Origin: SIG607 sp045648445
GTDB lineage: Bacteria; Bacillota; Clostridia; Oscillospirales; Acutalibacteraceae
Assembly: GCA_045648445.1 (NCBI GenBank)
Contig: JAZRNY010000023.1
Coordinates: forward strand, 9,416-73,415
Length of the DNA: 64,000 nt
Direction of reading: 5' to 3'
Shown here: positions 48,572 through 56,530 of the stretch, piece by piece
Numbering within the stretch: position 1 is the first letter of the stretch
How the letters are laid out: each line of letters starts with the position of its first letter
Notes under the pieces: model-generated
Databases searched by the model: none
Seen by the model: only the letters and a program-made list of their open reading frames with translations
What the model was told of the DNA's origin: nothing
Position numbers and translations under genes: made by a program

Positions 48572-48599
48572 TTGACTTATTTTCAGCATCGAATATAAT
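48572..48599 (+). promoter_or_regulatory. birA promoter
   Basis: TTGACT (48572-48577) and TATAAT (48594-48599) are 16 bases apart, upstream of GGTGG and the birA ATG. Confidence 0.7.
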
Positions 48600-48622
48600 T
48601 AAATCACAAAGGTGGTTAACTT

Positions 48623-49399
48623 ATGGAAAACAAGTTGTTAAATATTTTAAACAAAGAGTTAAAATTTGACATAAACACGGTAATTTTAGAAGAAGTTTCT
48701 TCTACAAACGATTACTGCAAAGAACTTTCTAAAAGAACAAAAGAAGACGCTATTGTTATTGCCCTTTCTCAAACAAACGGCAAAGGCAGACTTGGCAGAA
48801 ATTTCTTTTCGCCTAAAGACAGCGGAATATATATAAGTTTTTTGCTTCATCCTTCCCTTAATGCTGAGCAATGCGCAAAAATCACCACCGCCGCCGCTGT
48901 TGCCGCCAGTGAAAGTATTGACGCGGTTTCTAACAAAAAAACATATATAAAATGGGTAAACGACATTTACCTTGAAAACAAAAAGGTTGCAGGAATTTTA
49001 ACCGAGGCCGGTTTTTCCGGCAACAATGAAAAGGTTGAATACGCAATAATGGGAATCGGCGTAAATCTTTTTGACCCAAAAGGCTATTTCCCCGACGATA
49101 TTAAAGAAAAAGCGGGAAGCGTTTTCGGACAACTTTTACCGTCTGCCGAAATAACGGTGAAATTTATAAAAGAATTTGTTAAACGTTTTTTTGACATATA
49201 CGCAATTTTACCCGACACTTTATATATGGCAAATTACAAAAGCCGTTCTATGTTAATAGGAAAAAATGTTTCGTTTATTAAAGATTCTCAAAAAATCAAC
49301 GGTTTTGTTTTAGGAATAGACGACGATGCAGGACTTTTACTTGCCACCGACAAAGGCAGTATAACCTTAAAAGCGGGAGAAGTAAGCCTTAATATATAA
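48623..49399 (+). CDS. birA: Biotin-[acetyl-CoA-carboxylase] ligase
   Basis: This 258-residue ligase attaches biotin to carboxyl carrier proteins. The biotin/AMP motifs are SSTNDYC (about 26), NGKGRLGRNFFSPKDSGIYI (about 52) and WVNDIYLENKKVAGILTEAG (about 112). The N-terminal DNA-binding domain of E. coli BirA is missing, so it is not a repressor. It has its own promoter and terminator. Confidence 0.94.
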   Translation: MENKLLNILNKELKFDINTVILEEVSSTNDYCKELSKRTKEDAIVIALSQTNGKGRLGRNFFSPKDSGIYISFLLHPSLNAEQCAKITTAAAVAASESIDAVSNKKTYIKWVNDIYLENKKVAGILTEAGFSGNNEKVEYAIMGIGVNLFDPKGYFPDDIKEKAGSVFGQLLPSAEITVKFIKEFVKRFFDIYAILPDTLYMANYKSRSMLIGKNVSFIKDSQKINGFVLGIDDDAGLLLATDKGSITLKAGEVSLNI

Positions 49400-49400
49400 A

Positions 49401-49437
49401 AAAAAGACGCTCAAGAAAAAACTTGAGCGTTATTTTT
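49401..49437. terminator. Bidirectional terminator between birA and rnhA
   Basis: ACGCTCAAG / CTTGAGCGT pair around six A bases, with A and T runs outside. It overlaps the rnhA stop codon. Confidence 0.85.
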
Positions 49438-49876
49438 ATATGTTTAAATTTTTGTAAAATGCTACTGCAAGAGCGTCGCAACGCTCATTTTCGGGATGTC
49501 CGTTGTGACCTTTAACCCAATTTATAGTTACCTCGTGCTTTTCAAAAAGTTCCAGAATTTCTTCCCATAAATCAACGTTTAAAGCAGGTTTTTTATCAGC
49601 CTTTCTCCAACCGTTTTTCTTCCAAGACTGCGCCCAACCAAGACCAATTCCGTCTGAAAGGTATTTTGAATCGGTGGTCAACACCACATTGCACGGTTCC
49701 TTTAAAGCGCGAAGTGCCATTATAGCGGCGGTAAGTTCCATTCGGTTATTGGTGGTTTCTTTTTCGCCGCCTGAAAGTTCCTTTTCCTTTCCGTTAAAGC
49801 GCAATATTGCCCCCCAACCACCGGGACCGGGATTTCCCGAACAGGCGCCGTCGGTAAAAATTTCAACTGTTTTCAT
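49436..49876 (-). CDS. rnhA: Ribonuclease HI
   Basis: The 146-residue enzyme removes RNA from RNA-DNA hybrids. Catalytic acidic residues appear in FTDGACSGNPGPGGWGA (D8), NNRMELTAAI (E near 46), TTDSKYLSDG (D near 68) and ENERCDALA (D near 134). It lies below lexA by 28 bases on the same strand. Confidence 0.96.
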   Translation of the reverse strand: MKTVEIFTDGACSGNPGPGGWGAILRFNGKEKELSGGEKETTNNRMELTAAIMALRALKEPCNVVLTTDSKYLSDGIGLGWAQSWKKNGWRKADKKPALNVDLWEEILELFEKHEVTINWVKGHNGHPENERCDALAVAFYKNLNI

Positions 49877-49904
49877 AAAATAATCTCCAATTTTTCAGGA
49901 CGTC

Positions 49905-50492
49905 TTAATATTTTCTGTAACTTCCTACAACCTTGCCGAGCACCGATGGGTTTTCGGGGTAAATGGGGTCAAAATCAGGATTTTCCGGCATAAAAATAAT
50001 TTTGCCATCCTTTTTAAGAAGTCTTTTTACGGTAGCCTCGTCACCGTCCATACCGATAATTATATCACCGCTTTTATAGGCGGCATTTTTATCGGCAACC
50101 ACTATATCACCGTCAAGAATTCCTGCATCTTTCATTGAAAGTCCGACTACGCGTAATGCGAAAAGCCCGTCGGAATTATCAGCAGGATAGAGAATATAAT
50201 CTTCAATTTGTTCGATTGCCAAAATTGGCTGACCTGCCGTTACTCTGCCAACAAGCGGAACCCTTGCGGTAGATACGCTGTCGGCAATTCTTATGGCGCG
50301 TGACGAATGACTGTCACGTATGATATATCCGTTTTCTTCAAGGGCATCAAGCACCGCGTGAACGGTAGAGGTGGATTTAATTTGACAGGCTTTGCATATT
50401 TCTCTTACTGTAGGAGGCAGTCCGTTTGACATACTGGAAATCAGATAGCGATAAACCTTTTCCTGTCTTTCGTTAAGTTTAGCCTTTGCCAT
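49905..50492 (-). CDS. lexA: LexA repressor
   Basis: This 195-residue SOS repressor has an N-terminal winged helix (PPTVREICKACQIKSTSTVH), the self-cleavage site Ala-Gly in GRVTAGQPILA (about 84), the catalytic Ser in VVGLSMKDAGILDGD (about 115) and the Lys in DEATVKRLL (about 152). GGAGG lies before the ATG. A weak box, GAACATTTATTC at 50506-50517, resembles the Firmicute GAAC-N4-GTTC LexA site with one mismatch, so autoregulation is uncertain. Confidence 0.95.
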   Translation of the reverse strand: MAKAKLNERQEKVYRYLISSMSNGLPPTVREICKACQIKSTSTVHAVLDALEENGYIIRDSHSSRAIRIADSVSTARVPLVGRVTAGQPILAIEQIEDYILYPADNSDGLFALRVVGLSMKDAGILDGDIVVADKNAAYKSGDIIIGMDGDEATVKRLLKKDGKIIFMPENPDFDPIYPENPSVLGKVVGSYRKY

Positions 50493-50511
50493 TGTTTTTC
50501 CTCCCGAACAT

Positions 50512-50907
50512 TTATTCTTTATTCATCTTACCACATTTCTTTTTAACTTTCAAGAGTAAAACTTTAATAATTTCATAAGTCCCCAAACCAATAAGAATAA
50601 TGGCAAATATTTTACCCAAAAGCCGTCCGCTGATAACAAGAGTTAAAAAATAACCTATAGCGGCGCCCACAACACCGAAAGCCGCTATGGGAAGTACCGT
50701 TTTCAACTCTATAATACCTTTTCTAAAATATATAATCACCGCTACAATACCTATTGGGATAAAAAACAAAAGATTTATTCCTTGGCTTAAAATCTGCGGT
50801 GTGTTTTCAAATACTCTTAAATATATAAGAAGCACTGCTCCGCCACCTAAACCCAAACCGCCTATTATGCCCGAAAGGAAACCTGCAACAAATTTTATAA
50901 ACAGCAT
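50512..50907 (-). CDS. TSUP (TauE/SafE) transporter, half-size subunit 2
   Basis: The 131-residue product has about four membrane helices with the TSUP glycine motif GIIGGLGLGGGAVLLIYL near residue 12. Full TSUP proteins (about 250 residues) contain two such repeats; here each is a separate gene. I moved the start to ATG 50907, where it overlaps the stop of the upstream half as TAATG, indicating translational coupling. TSUP carriers move sulfite, sulfonates or other organic anions. Confidence 0.85.
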   Translation of the reverse strand: MLFIKFVAGFLSGIIGGLGLGGGAVLLIYLRVFENTPQILSQGINLLFFIPIGIVAVIIYFRKGIIELKTVLPIAAFGVVGAAIGYFLTLVISGRLLGKIFAIILIGLGTYEIIKVLLLKVKKKCGKMNKE

Positions 50908-51278
50908 TATCTCATCAACATCCTTATTCCTGCCCAAATCATAAAACCGCCGAACACGGCGCGTAATAAAACAGGTGAAATCTTTTTAAGCAACCACGTT
51001 GCAAAAATCGTACCCAACACGCCAAAAGGCATAAAAATCAGTGCATCCTTTAAATTGACGTATCCTTTCAGCATATAAACAACTGCGCTGAAAAGTGTTA
51101 TGGGCAAAATGACCGCTACTGCATTTGCGTGGGATTGTTTGGTATCAAGGCCGCATTTTTTCAGCAGCGGTACCGCTATCATACCGCCGCCCGCGCCCAA
51201 AAGTCCGTTTACCAATCCGCAAAGCAACCCCAAACTATAATAAAGATATTTTTTCTTTTTCATACTATCACCAAGCAT
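50907..51278 (-). CDS. TSUP (TauE/SafE) transporter, half-size subunit 1
   Basis: This 123-residue protein has about four helices and the repeat motif GLVNGLLGAGGGMIAVPLLKK near residue 18 (21 residues as written in the gene). It would pair with the downstream half. The start could be ATG 51278 or ATG 51263 (MKKKKYLY, with GGTGAT upstream); I keep the longer one but am unsure. Confidence 0.84.
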   Translation of the reverse strand: MLGDSMKKKKYLYYSLGLLCGLVNGLLGAGGGMIAVPLLKKCGLDTKQSHANAVAVILPITLFSAVVYMLKGYVNLKDALIFMPFGVLGTIFATWLLKKISPVLLRAVFGGFMIWAGIRMLMR

Positions 51279-51296
51279 AGTATTCCCATTTTATAA

Positions 51297-51332
51297 AAAA
51301 AAGCAGAGAAAACTTTGAAGTTTTCTCTGCTT
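51297..51332. terminator. Terminator of the zinc-ribbon gene pair
   Basis: A perfect 15-bp stem, AAGCAGAGAAAACTT / AAGTTTTCTCTGCTT with a TG loop, follows the stop at 51337 on the minus strand. Confidence 0.85.
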
Positions 51333-51336
51333 TACT

Positions 51337-51684
51337 TTAGTTGTTTTTTGATAAATCGTACTGAATAGCCGCCTTTTGCGCGGGGGTTACATATACCGTT
51401 TGTACCGTTTTAATTTCGGGATTGGTAGGTTCGGGAAGCAACATTTTAACAGGAACAAGACCGGAATAATTATTTACGGAGACGGTATTGTTTTGAAGCG
51501 GTTGGTCAGCGTTTGGGTTTTGATACAAACTACTAACCGTCACATTTTGTTCATCAGGTGTTGATAAAGGCAAAACCTCCGGTTCTTTTTTTACGAGAGG
51601 GATAACCTCTAACATAGAACCGCAATTTTTGCAGTAAACAAATTGGTCTTCGTTTTCACACTTGCATATTTTACAAATTTTCAT
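51337..51684 (-). CDS. Small zinc-ribbon protein
   Basis: The 115-residue product has an N-terminal zinc ribbon, MKICKICKCENEDQFVYCKNC, with four cysteine ligands (21 residues; C4, C7, C18, C21). The rest is a low-complexity tail rich in proline, asparagine and valine. It begins 15 bases after the RING-type gene, in the same operon. Function is unknown; it may be a partner of that protein. Confidence 0.78.
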   Translation of the reverse strand: MKICKICKCENEDQFVYCKNCGSMLEVIPLVKKEPEVLPLSTPDEQNVTVSSLYQNPNADQPLQNNTVSVNNYSGLVPVKMLLPEPTNPEIKTVQTVYVTPAQKAAIQYDLSKNN

Positions 51685-51699
51685 AACCTACACCTCTCG

Positions 51700-52629
51700 T
51701 TAAATAAAAGAAAATATTACCGACGGAATAAATGAAACCGCCATATAAGCAATAATAAAGGCAAACAGGTTTACTCCGCCTCTTTTTCGTATAAGTTGTT
51801 GTTTTTGTTCTTCATCGGTGGCTTTTTCTTTTATTTCTTTTAAGGTTTTTATTGTATGCTTATAATAAAGTTTATTGGCAAAAAGCGCGCCGAAAAGCCT
51901 TGCCGATACAGTTAGCACTACACCAATAACGCCCAGCAAAAAGTTAATCCACAGCGCCTTATCGTTACTCGAAAGCATAAACTGCGCCAAATCATAATAG
52001 GTTTTTACGTCGGCGCTTGCCATAAGTTGACCTAACGTGCTGTTAAGGGGAGCAAGAAGCAGATTTGCCGCAATCTCGACAGCGCCTGTTAAAAAAGCAA
52101 AAAAGTACATTTTGCGCATTGCAAAACTTGCCGTCGGGAAAAAGAGGTGCCAAATGCTGAACCATACTTTTCCGCCGTTTTTAAATTCCTTAAACTTAGG
52201 AATAAAACGGTTTGGCGCAACCATAACGAAATCCTTTGCTTCGTTGGCGGTAACACCTTCGCCTAAATCTTCATCGGGTTTAACACCGCCCAAAAAGTCA
52301 ATCCTTATTGCAAAGGGGGCACCGTGACTTACGGGAGTACCACACTGATTGCAAAAAGCGTCAGCTTTCGGAAATTTATTATGGCAAGAAGGACATTCCT
52401 GCATTTGTTTCGTTTCTTGTGTTTTTTCTTGGTCGATTTCCGTTTTGTTTCTAACTTTATCATACTGCATATCAGTGCCATGGAATTCTTCCATTCCGCA
52501 CTTACCTGCATTTACAAAGCACTCCCTATGGTGAGGCGCGGCGCATACGGGGCATACCGCAACGTCGTCTTCATCAAATAAATACGCCTTGCATATAGGA
52601 CAGGTTTGTCCTTTAACCGAAAAACTCAT
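51700..52629 (-). CDS. Prokaryotic RING-finger/zinc-ribbon membrane protein
   Basis: The 309-residue protein begins with a RING-like cross-brace, TCPICKAYLFDEDDVAVCPVC followed by HHRECFVNAGKCG (about 9-48). A second zinc ribbon, ECPSCHNKFPKADAFCNQCG, is at about 82-101. Three to four membrane helices (about 175-300) complete it in a DUF2628-like layout. Bacterial RING-type proteins of this kind are poorly understood. ATG 52629 follows AAAGGA and overlaps the Nudix gene end. Confidence 0.82.
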   Translation of the reverse strand: MSFSVKGQTCPICKAYLFDEDDVAVCPVCAAPHHRECFVNAGKCGMEEFHGTDMQYDKVRNKTEIDQEKTQETKQMQECPSCHNKFPKADAFCNQCGTPVSHGAPFAIRIDFLGGVKPDEDLGEGVTANEAKDFVMVAPNRFIPKFKEFKNGGKVWFSIWHLFFPTASFAMRKMYFFAFLTGAVEIAANLLLAPLNSTLGQLMASADVKTYYDLAQFMLSSNDKALWINFLLGVIGVVLTVSARLFGALFANKLYYKHTIKTLKEIKEKATDEEQKQQLIRKRGGVNLFAFIIAYMAVSFIPSVIFSFI

Positions 52630-53134
52630 TTCTATATTCCTTTGCAAATCTAAAAATCATATCAAAATATTCTTTACCGTAGTTGTGAAACAATCTTTCA
52701 TCAACCATTTTTTTAAGGGTTTCTTCGTTTACCCATTTAGCCTCTGCAACCTCGCTGGACTGCAAATTCAAAGAAGATACGTCGGCATCACTGGTTGTGA
52801 ACCAAATGTCAACAAAAGAATTTCTTTTTTTAATGCGTCCCATTTTTTTGCACAGACGCTGAGTGCAGTTAATTCCAAGTTCCTCTAAAAGTTCGCGCTG
52901 AGCGGCACAGTATGACGTTTCACCCGAAATTGCAGAACCACCCGTGGCAGCCCATTCACCCGGCATAAGTTTTTTATCGTCGCTTCTGCGTTGAATTAAA
53001 AGTTTACCATCTTTTGAAACAACCCATATATGCACCACCAAATGATATTCACCGGGACGCATAAAATAGTTGCCGCGTACAGCCGTTTTGCCGGTAACTT
53101 CACCGGAGGAATTTAATATATCCCATTTTTCCAT
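52613..53134 (-). CDS. Nudix hydrolase
   Basis: The 173-residue protein has a Nudix box GGSAISGETSYCAAQRELLEELGI at about 66-89 (Gx5Ex7REUXEEXGU). The N-terminus resembles IPP-isomerase/YfcD-type Nudix proteins (YHLVVHIWVVSKDGKLLIQRR). The substrate is a nucleoside diphosphate derivative or an isoprenyl diphosphate and cannot be told from sequence. It heads an operon with the two zinc-binding protein genes. Confidence 0.88.
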   Translation of the reverse strand: MEKWDILNSSGEVTGKTAVRGNYFMRPGEYHLVVHIWVVSKDGKLLIQRRSDDKKLMPGEWAATGGSAISGETSYCAAQRELLEELGINCTQRLCKKMGRIKKRNSFVDIWFTTSDADVSSLNLQSSEVAEAKWVNEETLKKMVDERLFHNYGKEYFDMIFRFAKEYRNEFFG

Positions 53135-53265
53135 TTTCGGCTTTTCCTTTACATAGTTTTTCCGTATTTTTCCGAAATTTTCGAAAATTCATAGATTTAT
53201 TATATCAAAAAGTCCTCTATTATTCAACCTTTTATATTATGTTTTTATTTTTTATTAAAATTTTC

Positions 53266-53294
53266 TTGTAAAAGAACAAATAATAGTATATAAT
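53266..53294 (+). promoter_or_regulatory. Promoter of the SRP RNA
   Basis: TTGTAA (53266-53271) and TATAAT (53289-53294) are 17 bases apart; transcription should start at about 53301. Confidence 0.75.
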
Positions 53295-53301
53295 ATGTTC
53301 A

Positions 53302-53437
53302 GTGTATTCGGGTGTGCGAATGGACGGGTCCTGTGCGACGGGATGCCATGAACCATGTCAGGCGGGGAACCGAGCAGCATTAAGTGGATTTTTCCGTGCG
53401 CCGCAGTAAATCGGTTCATTCGTACACCCGAGTACAC
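53302..53437 (+). ncRNA. ffs: Signal recognition particle RNA (bacterial small type)
   Basis: This RNA gene lies between Nudix and dnaX, the usual place of scRNA in Firmicutes. The 5' and 3' ends pair (GTGTATTCGGGTGT with ACACCCGAGTACAC). The domain IV signature is present: GTCAGG, then CGG-GGAA-CCG, then AGCAGC. The CGG/CCG stem replaces the TCC/GGA seen in E. coli, a compensatory change that supports the structure. A short T-run follows at 53438. It partners Ffh in membrane-protein targeting. Confidence 0.9.
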
Positions 53438-53461
53438 TTTTTTAAGAAAGGAAGGTGCTTT

Positions 53462-55042
53462 ATGGCTTATCAGGCTTTATACCGAAAATACCGTCCCCTG
53501 TCCTTTAGTGACGTAGTCGGACAAGAACATATTACCGAAACTTTAAAAAACCAACTTAGTTCCGGTAAAATTTTCCATGCCTATCTTTTTACGGGAACAC
53601 GCGGAACAGGTAAAACCACCTGCGCTAAAATTCTTGCCCGTGCCGTTAACTGCCTTTCTATTGAAAATGGAAATCCCTGCGGAAAGTGCGAAGCCTGCAG
53701 ACTTTCAGAAGCAGGTGAAAATACCGATATTGCCGAAATTGACGCAGCATCAAATAACGGCGTTGATAACATAAGGGAACTTCGCGACCAAATCAATTTT
53801 GCCCCCGCTTCTTCTAAATACAGGGTTTATATTATAGACGAGGTACATATGCTTACCGAATCAGCCTTCAACGCGTTACTTAAAACCCTTGAAGAACCCC
53901 CTGCTCATATAGTGTTTATACTTGCCACTACCGAGGTGCATAAACTCCCCGCAACCATTCTTTCACGCTGTCAGCGTTTTGATTTTCACAGAATCGACAG
54001 TTCCGTTATTGAAAGCCGTTTAAAATACGTTGCCGAGCAGGAAGGTCTTACCCTTACCGACGGCGGCGCAAATCTTATTGCCTCTGCCGCAGACGGCGGT
54101 ATGCGTGACGCGTTAAGTCTTCTTGATATATGTGTATCAGGCGGAAACGTAATTGACGAGCAGGTTGTGTCTAACGCCTGCGGTATGGCGGGAAAAGAAT
54201 ATCTCTTAAAGATTGGCGATGCCGTAAATAATCTGGACGTATCAACCGCTCTTACACTGCTCGACAGCCTTTATGCCGCATCGGTAGATATGTTAAGACT
54301 GTTAAATGAACTAACCTCTCACTATCGTGACCTTATGATAGTTAAAACCGTTAAGGGAGATAAAAAGCCTATTGTTTGTTCGGCTTCACATCTTGAAGCG
54401 CTCACCGCTCAGGCTGAAAAGTATTCTCTTAAGGATATTATGCGTATTCTTCGCATATTAAAAGAAATTTTCCCATCTATGCAATCAGGCGACAGACGTC
54501 TTCAAATGGAAATGGCTCTTATTCGCCTTTGTTCTAAAGACGACAGTTTATCCGATACAAGCGACCTTTTGCGCAGAGTTTGCGCCATTGAAGAAGCCTT
54601 AAACAACGGCGGCTCAGTCATTAAAGCGCCCGTTAAAGATGTTTCTTTAAACGAAAACGAAGTTGCAAAAGCAGACCAAAAGGAAGAAACAATTACCGAC
54701 GAAGTAATCGAAAAACAGGTAGCAAACGGCGAACTTGACTGTTGGCGCGACCTGCTTGAAACGGTTTATGAACTTTGCCCACCTGCAATGGGTGTGCTTA
54801 ACGGTTCAAGGGCGTTTATCGACGGCGGATTTTTGCTTATCGACGCACCTAATCCAATGTTCCGTTCAATGATAAACAGCAACGAAATTATGCGAGAATC
54901 CATTAAAAAAGCCGCCCAAAAACATTTGGGTAAAGTATATAGGCTTGGTCCCTATAAAAAAACCGAATCCGCTAAAGGCGATAACGATATGTTGGCGGTT
55001 ATAGCAAATAAATTAAAAGAAATCGAACAAGGTGGTAACTAA
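53462..55042 (+). CDS. dnaX: DNA polymerase III subunit gamma/tau
   Basis: The 526-residue clamp-loader ATPase has Walker A GTRGTGKTTCAKILARAV (about 44), zinc-site cysteines C-x8-C-x2-C-x2-C in CLSIENGNPCGKCEACR (about 64), Walker B VYIIDEVHML (about 122) and sensor-1 LATTEVHKLP. The C-terminal tau part is short. ATG 53462 follows AAGGAAGG; longer frames run back into the SRP RNA. Confidence 0.97.
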   Translation: MAYQALYRKYRPLSFSDVVGQEHITETLKNQLSSGKIFHAYLFTGTRGTGKTTCAKILARAVNCLSIENGNPCGKCEACRLSEAGENTDIAEIDAASNNGVDNIRELRDQINFAPASSKYRVYIIDEVHMLTESAFNALLKTLEEPPAHIVFILATTEVHKLPATILSRCQRFDFHRIDSSVIESRLKYVAEQEGLTLTDGGANLIASAADGGMRDALSLLDICVSGGNVIDEQVVSNACGMAGKEYLLKIGDAVNNLDVSTALTLLDSLYAASVDMLRLLNELTSHYRDLMIVKTVKGDKKPIVCSASHLEALTAQAEKYSLKDIMRILRILKEIFPSMQSGDRRLQMEMALIRLCSKDDSLSDTSDLLRRVCAIEEALNNGGSVIKAPVKDVSLNENEVAKADQKEETITDEVIEKQVANGELDCWRDLLETVYELCPPAMGVLNGSRAFIDGGFLLIDAPNPMFRSMINSNEIMRESIKKAAQKHLGKVYRLGPYKKTESAKGDNDMLAVIANKLKEIEQGGN

Positions 55043-55043
55043 A

Positions 55044-55385
55044 ATGAAAGTAAGAATACCAAATTCCGGTGGCCCCGGTAATATGAACGCAATGCTTAAA
55101 CAGGCTCAAAAAATGCAAGAAGATATGGCTAATCTTCAGGCTGATTTAGAGCAACGAGAATACACCGGCACTTCCGGCGGCGGCGCAGTAAGCGTTACGG
55201 TTGATGGTAAACACAACATAACTAAACTTTCAATCGACCCCGAAATCATTGACCCCGAAGATGCCGAAATGCTTGAAGACCTTATTACCGTTGCAGTAAA
55301 TGCCGCTATTAATGAGGCTGCTTCAACTGCAGAGGCTGAAATGGGCGCTATTACCGGCGGACTTAACATTCCGGGAATGTTTTAA
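55044..55385 (+). CDS. YbaB/EbfC family nucleoid-associated protein
   Basis: The 113-residue DNA-binding protein has the family core MLKQAQKMQEDMANLQADL and a strong EYTGTSGGGAVSVTVDG. It starts one base after dnaX with AAGGTGG upstream and precedes recR, the standard dnaX-ybaB-recR order. Confidence 0.94.
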   Translation: MKVRIPNSGGPGNMNAMLKQAQKMQEDMANLQADLEQREYTGTSGGGAVSVTVDGKHNITKLSIDPEIIDPEDAEMLEDLITVAVNAAINEAASTAEAEMGAITGGLNIPGMF

Positions 55386-55390
55386 TAGTT

Positions 55391-55990
55391 ATGGCTTATA
55401 ACATCACTTCCCTTACCGACCTTGTGGCGCAGTTTGAAAAACTGCCCGGTATTGGCAAAAAAACGGCACAGCGACTTGCCTTTCACATTTTGGCTCAGCC
55501 ACCCGAAAGGGCACAAAAATTTGCAAGCGCACTTATTACTGCGCGAGAAAAAATTCATTTTTGTTCTTGCTGTCAGGCACTTACCGATACCGATATTTGC
55601 CCCGTTTGCGCCGACAGTGAAAGGGATCACTCCACAATTTGCGTAGTTGAAGACCCAAAAGACGTTCTTGCCTTTGAAAAAACAAGGGAATACCGCGGTC
55701 TTTACCACGTGCTTCACGGCGCTTTTTCACCTCTTGACGGCGTAGGTCCTGAGCAACTCAAAATAAAAGAACTTATGGCAAGGCTTTCTAACACCGACGT
55801 TAAGGAACTTATTATGGCTACCAATCTTACGGTGGAGGGCGAAGCTACTGCAAGTTATATCTCCCGTCTGGCAAAACCGCTGGGAGTAAAGGTAACGCGC
55901 CTTGCCTACGGCATTCCCGTCGGCGGTGACCTTGAGTATGCAGACGAAAAAACTCTTACAAGAGCTTTGGAAGGAAGAAACGAAATATAA
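55391..55990 (+). CDS. recR: Recombination protein RecR
   Basis: The 199-residue gap-repair protein has an N-terminal helix-hairpin-helix (FEKLPGIGKKTAQRLAFHIL), a C4 zinc finger (CSCCQALTDTDICPVC, about 57-72) and a Toprim domain (ICVVEDPKDVLAFEKT). No strong ribosome binding site is visible in the 5-base gap, so it is probably coupled to ybaB translation. Confidence 0.97.
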   Translation: MAYNITSLTDLVAQFEKLPGIGKKTAQRLAFHILAQPPERAQKFASALITAREKIHFCSCCQALTDTDICPVCADSERDHSTICVVEDPKDVLAFEKTREYRGLYHVLHGAFSPLDGVGPEQLKIKELMARLSNTDVKELIMATNLTVEGEATASYISRLAKPLGVKVTRLAYGIPVGGDLEYADEKTLTRALEGRNEI

Positions 55991-56196
55991 TGGAACAAAG
56001 TAAAATCGACCGTATAAATTTTCTTGCAAGAAAAAGTAAAGCCGAAGGACTTAGCGAAGAAGAAAAGGCTGAACAGGCAGTTCTTCGCAGAGAATATATT
56101 GAAAGCTACAAAAGAAGCCTTGAAATTCAGCTTAACAATACCACTATTCTCTATCCCGACGGCAGTAAAAAGAAGGTAACAAAAAAAGACTCCTGA
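55990..56196 (+). CDS. DUF896 family protein (YnzC-like)
   Basis: The 68-residue product has the DUF896 helical hairpin (INFLARKSKAEGLSEEEKAE) and a short C-terminal segment. YnzC of Bacillus is a small helical protein of unclear function, linked to SOS in some reports. Its ATG overlaps the recR stop (TAATG). The last codons lie within the left border repeat of the non-coding insert. Confidence 0.9.
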   Translation: MEQSKIDRINFLARKSKAEGLSEEEKAEQAVLRREYIESYKRSLEIQLNNTTILYPDGSKKKVTKKDS

Positions 56197-56228
56197 GAGA
56201 GACACTTCGTAAAGAAGTTGTCTCTCTC
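56195..56228. repeat. Stem-loop repeat, copy 3 (also terminator of the dnaX operon)
   Basis: GAGAGAGACA / TGTCTCTCTC pair around a 14-base loop; on the plus strand GGTTTTTATC follows. The reverse complement of the loop is ACTTCTTTACGAAG, two changes away from copy 2, and the two changes are complementary. Confidence 0.8.
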
Positions 56229-56268
56229 GGTTTTTATCTGCACAAAACAAATGACACTTTGCACATTG

Positions 56269-56294
56269 AATGTGAAAGTGTCATAGTGGGTTAC
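56269..56294. repeat. Dispersed 26-base repeat, copy 2
   Basis: This is the exact reverse complement of 39059-39084. Together with 56251-56268 it forms a hairpin, ATGACACTTT pairing with AAAGTGTCAT. Confidence 0.85.
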
Positions 56295-56360
56295 ATACTT
56301 TGAGAAAGGTAAATACTTGCTGAAAAAACAAAATTTCTTTTTCGTTTGGTTAAGTTATAT

Positions 56361-56528
56361 TGCAAACTGTCGTTTGCAGTGATATTTTTGCCAAAAGGCA
56401 AAAGTGATATGAAAACCTTTCGGTTTTCGTGATATTATATTCGCCCTAAAACTGTCCGTAGGACAATATCACTATGCGAAGCATAATACCACTGCGAAGC
56501 AATATCACTCGCCGCAAGGCGAATATAA
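56361..56528. repeat. Array of eight mini-hairpins separated by GTGATAT / ATATCAC
   Basis: Stems are at 56361-56378 (TGCAAAC), 56386-56403 (TTTTGCC), 56411-56428 (GAAAACC), 56453-56465 (TGTCC), 56473-56485 (TATGC), 56493-56501 (TGC), 56510-56521 (CGCC) and an outer long-range pair TTATATTCGCC (56435-56445) with GGCGAATATAA (56518-56528). Loops are 3-4 bases. GTGATAT separates the first hairpins (56379, 56404, 56429); its reverse complement ATATCAC separates the later ones (56466, 56503; ATACCAC at 56486). Each stem differs in sequence but keeps pairing. Confidence 0.8.
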
Positions 56529-56530
56529 CT

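Noticed and set aside
50506..50517. LexA box GAACATTTATTC before lexA
   Set aside because: One half-site deviates from GAAC-N4-GTTC and no second copy is seen at uvrB, so I list it only in the lexA entry.
56361..56528. CRISPR-like look of the repeat array
   Set aside because: The constant part is only 7 bases and the variable parts are self-pairing hairpins; there are no 25-40 base direct repeats and no cas genes.
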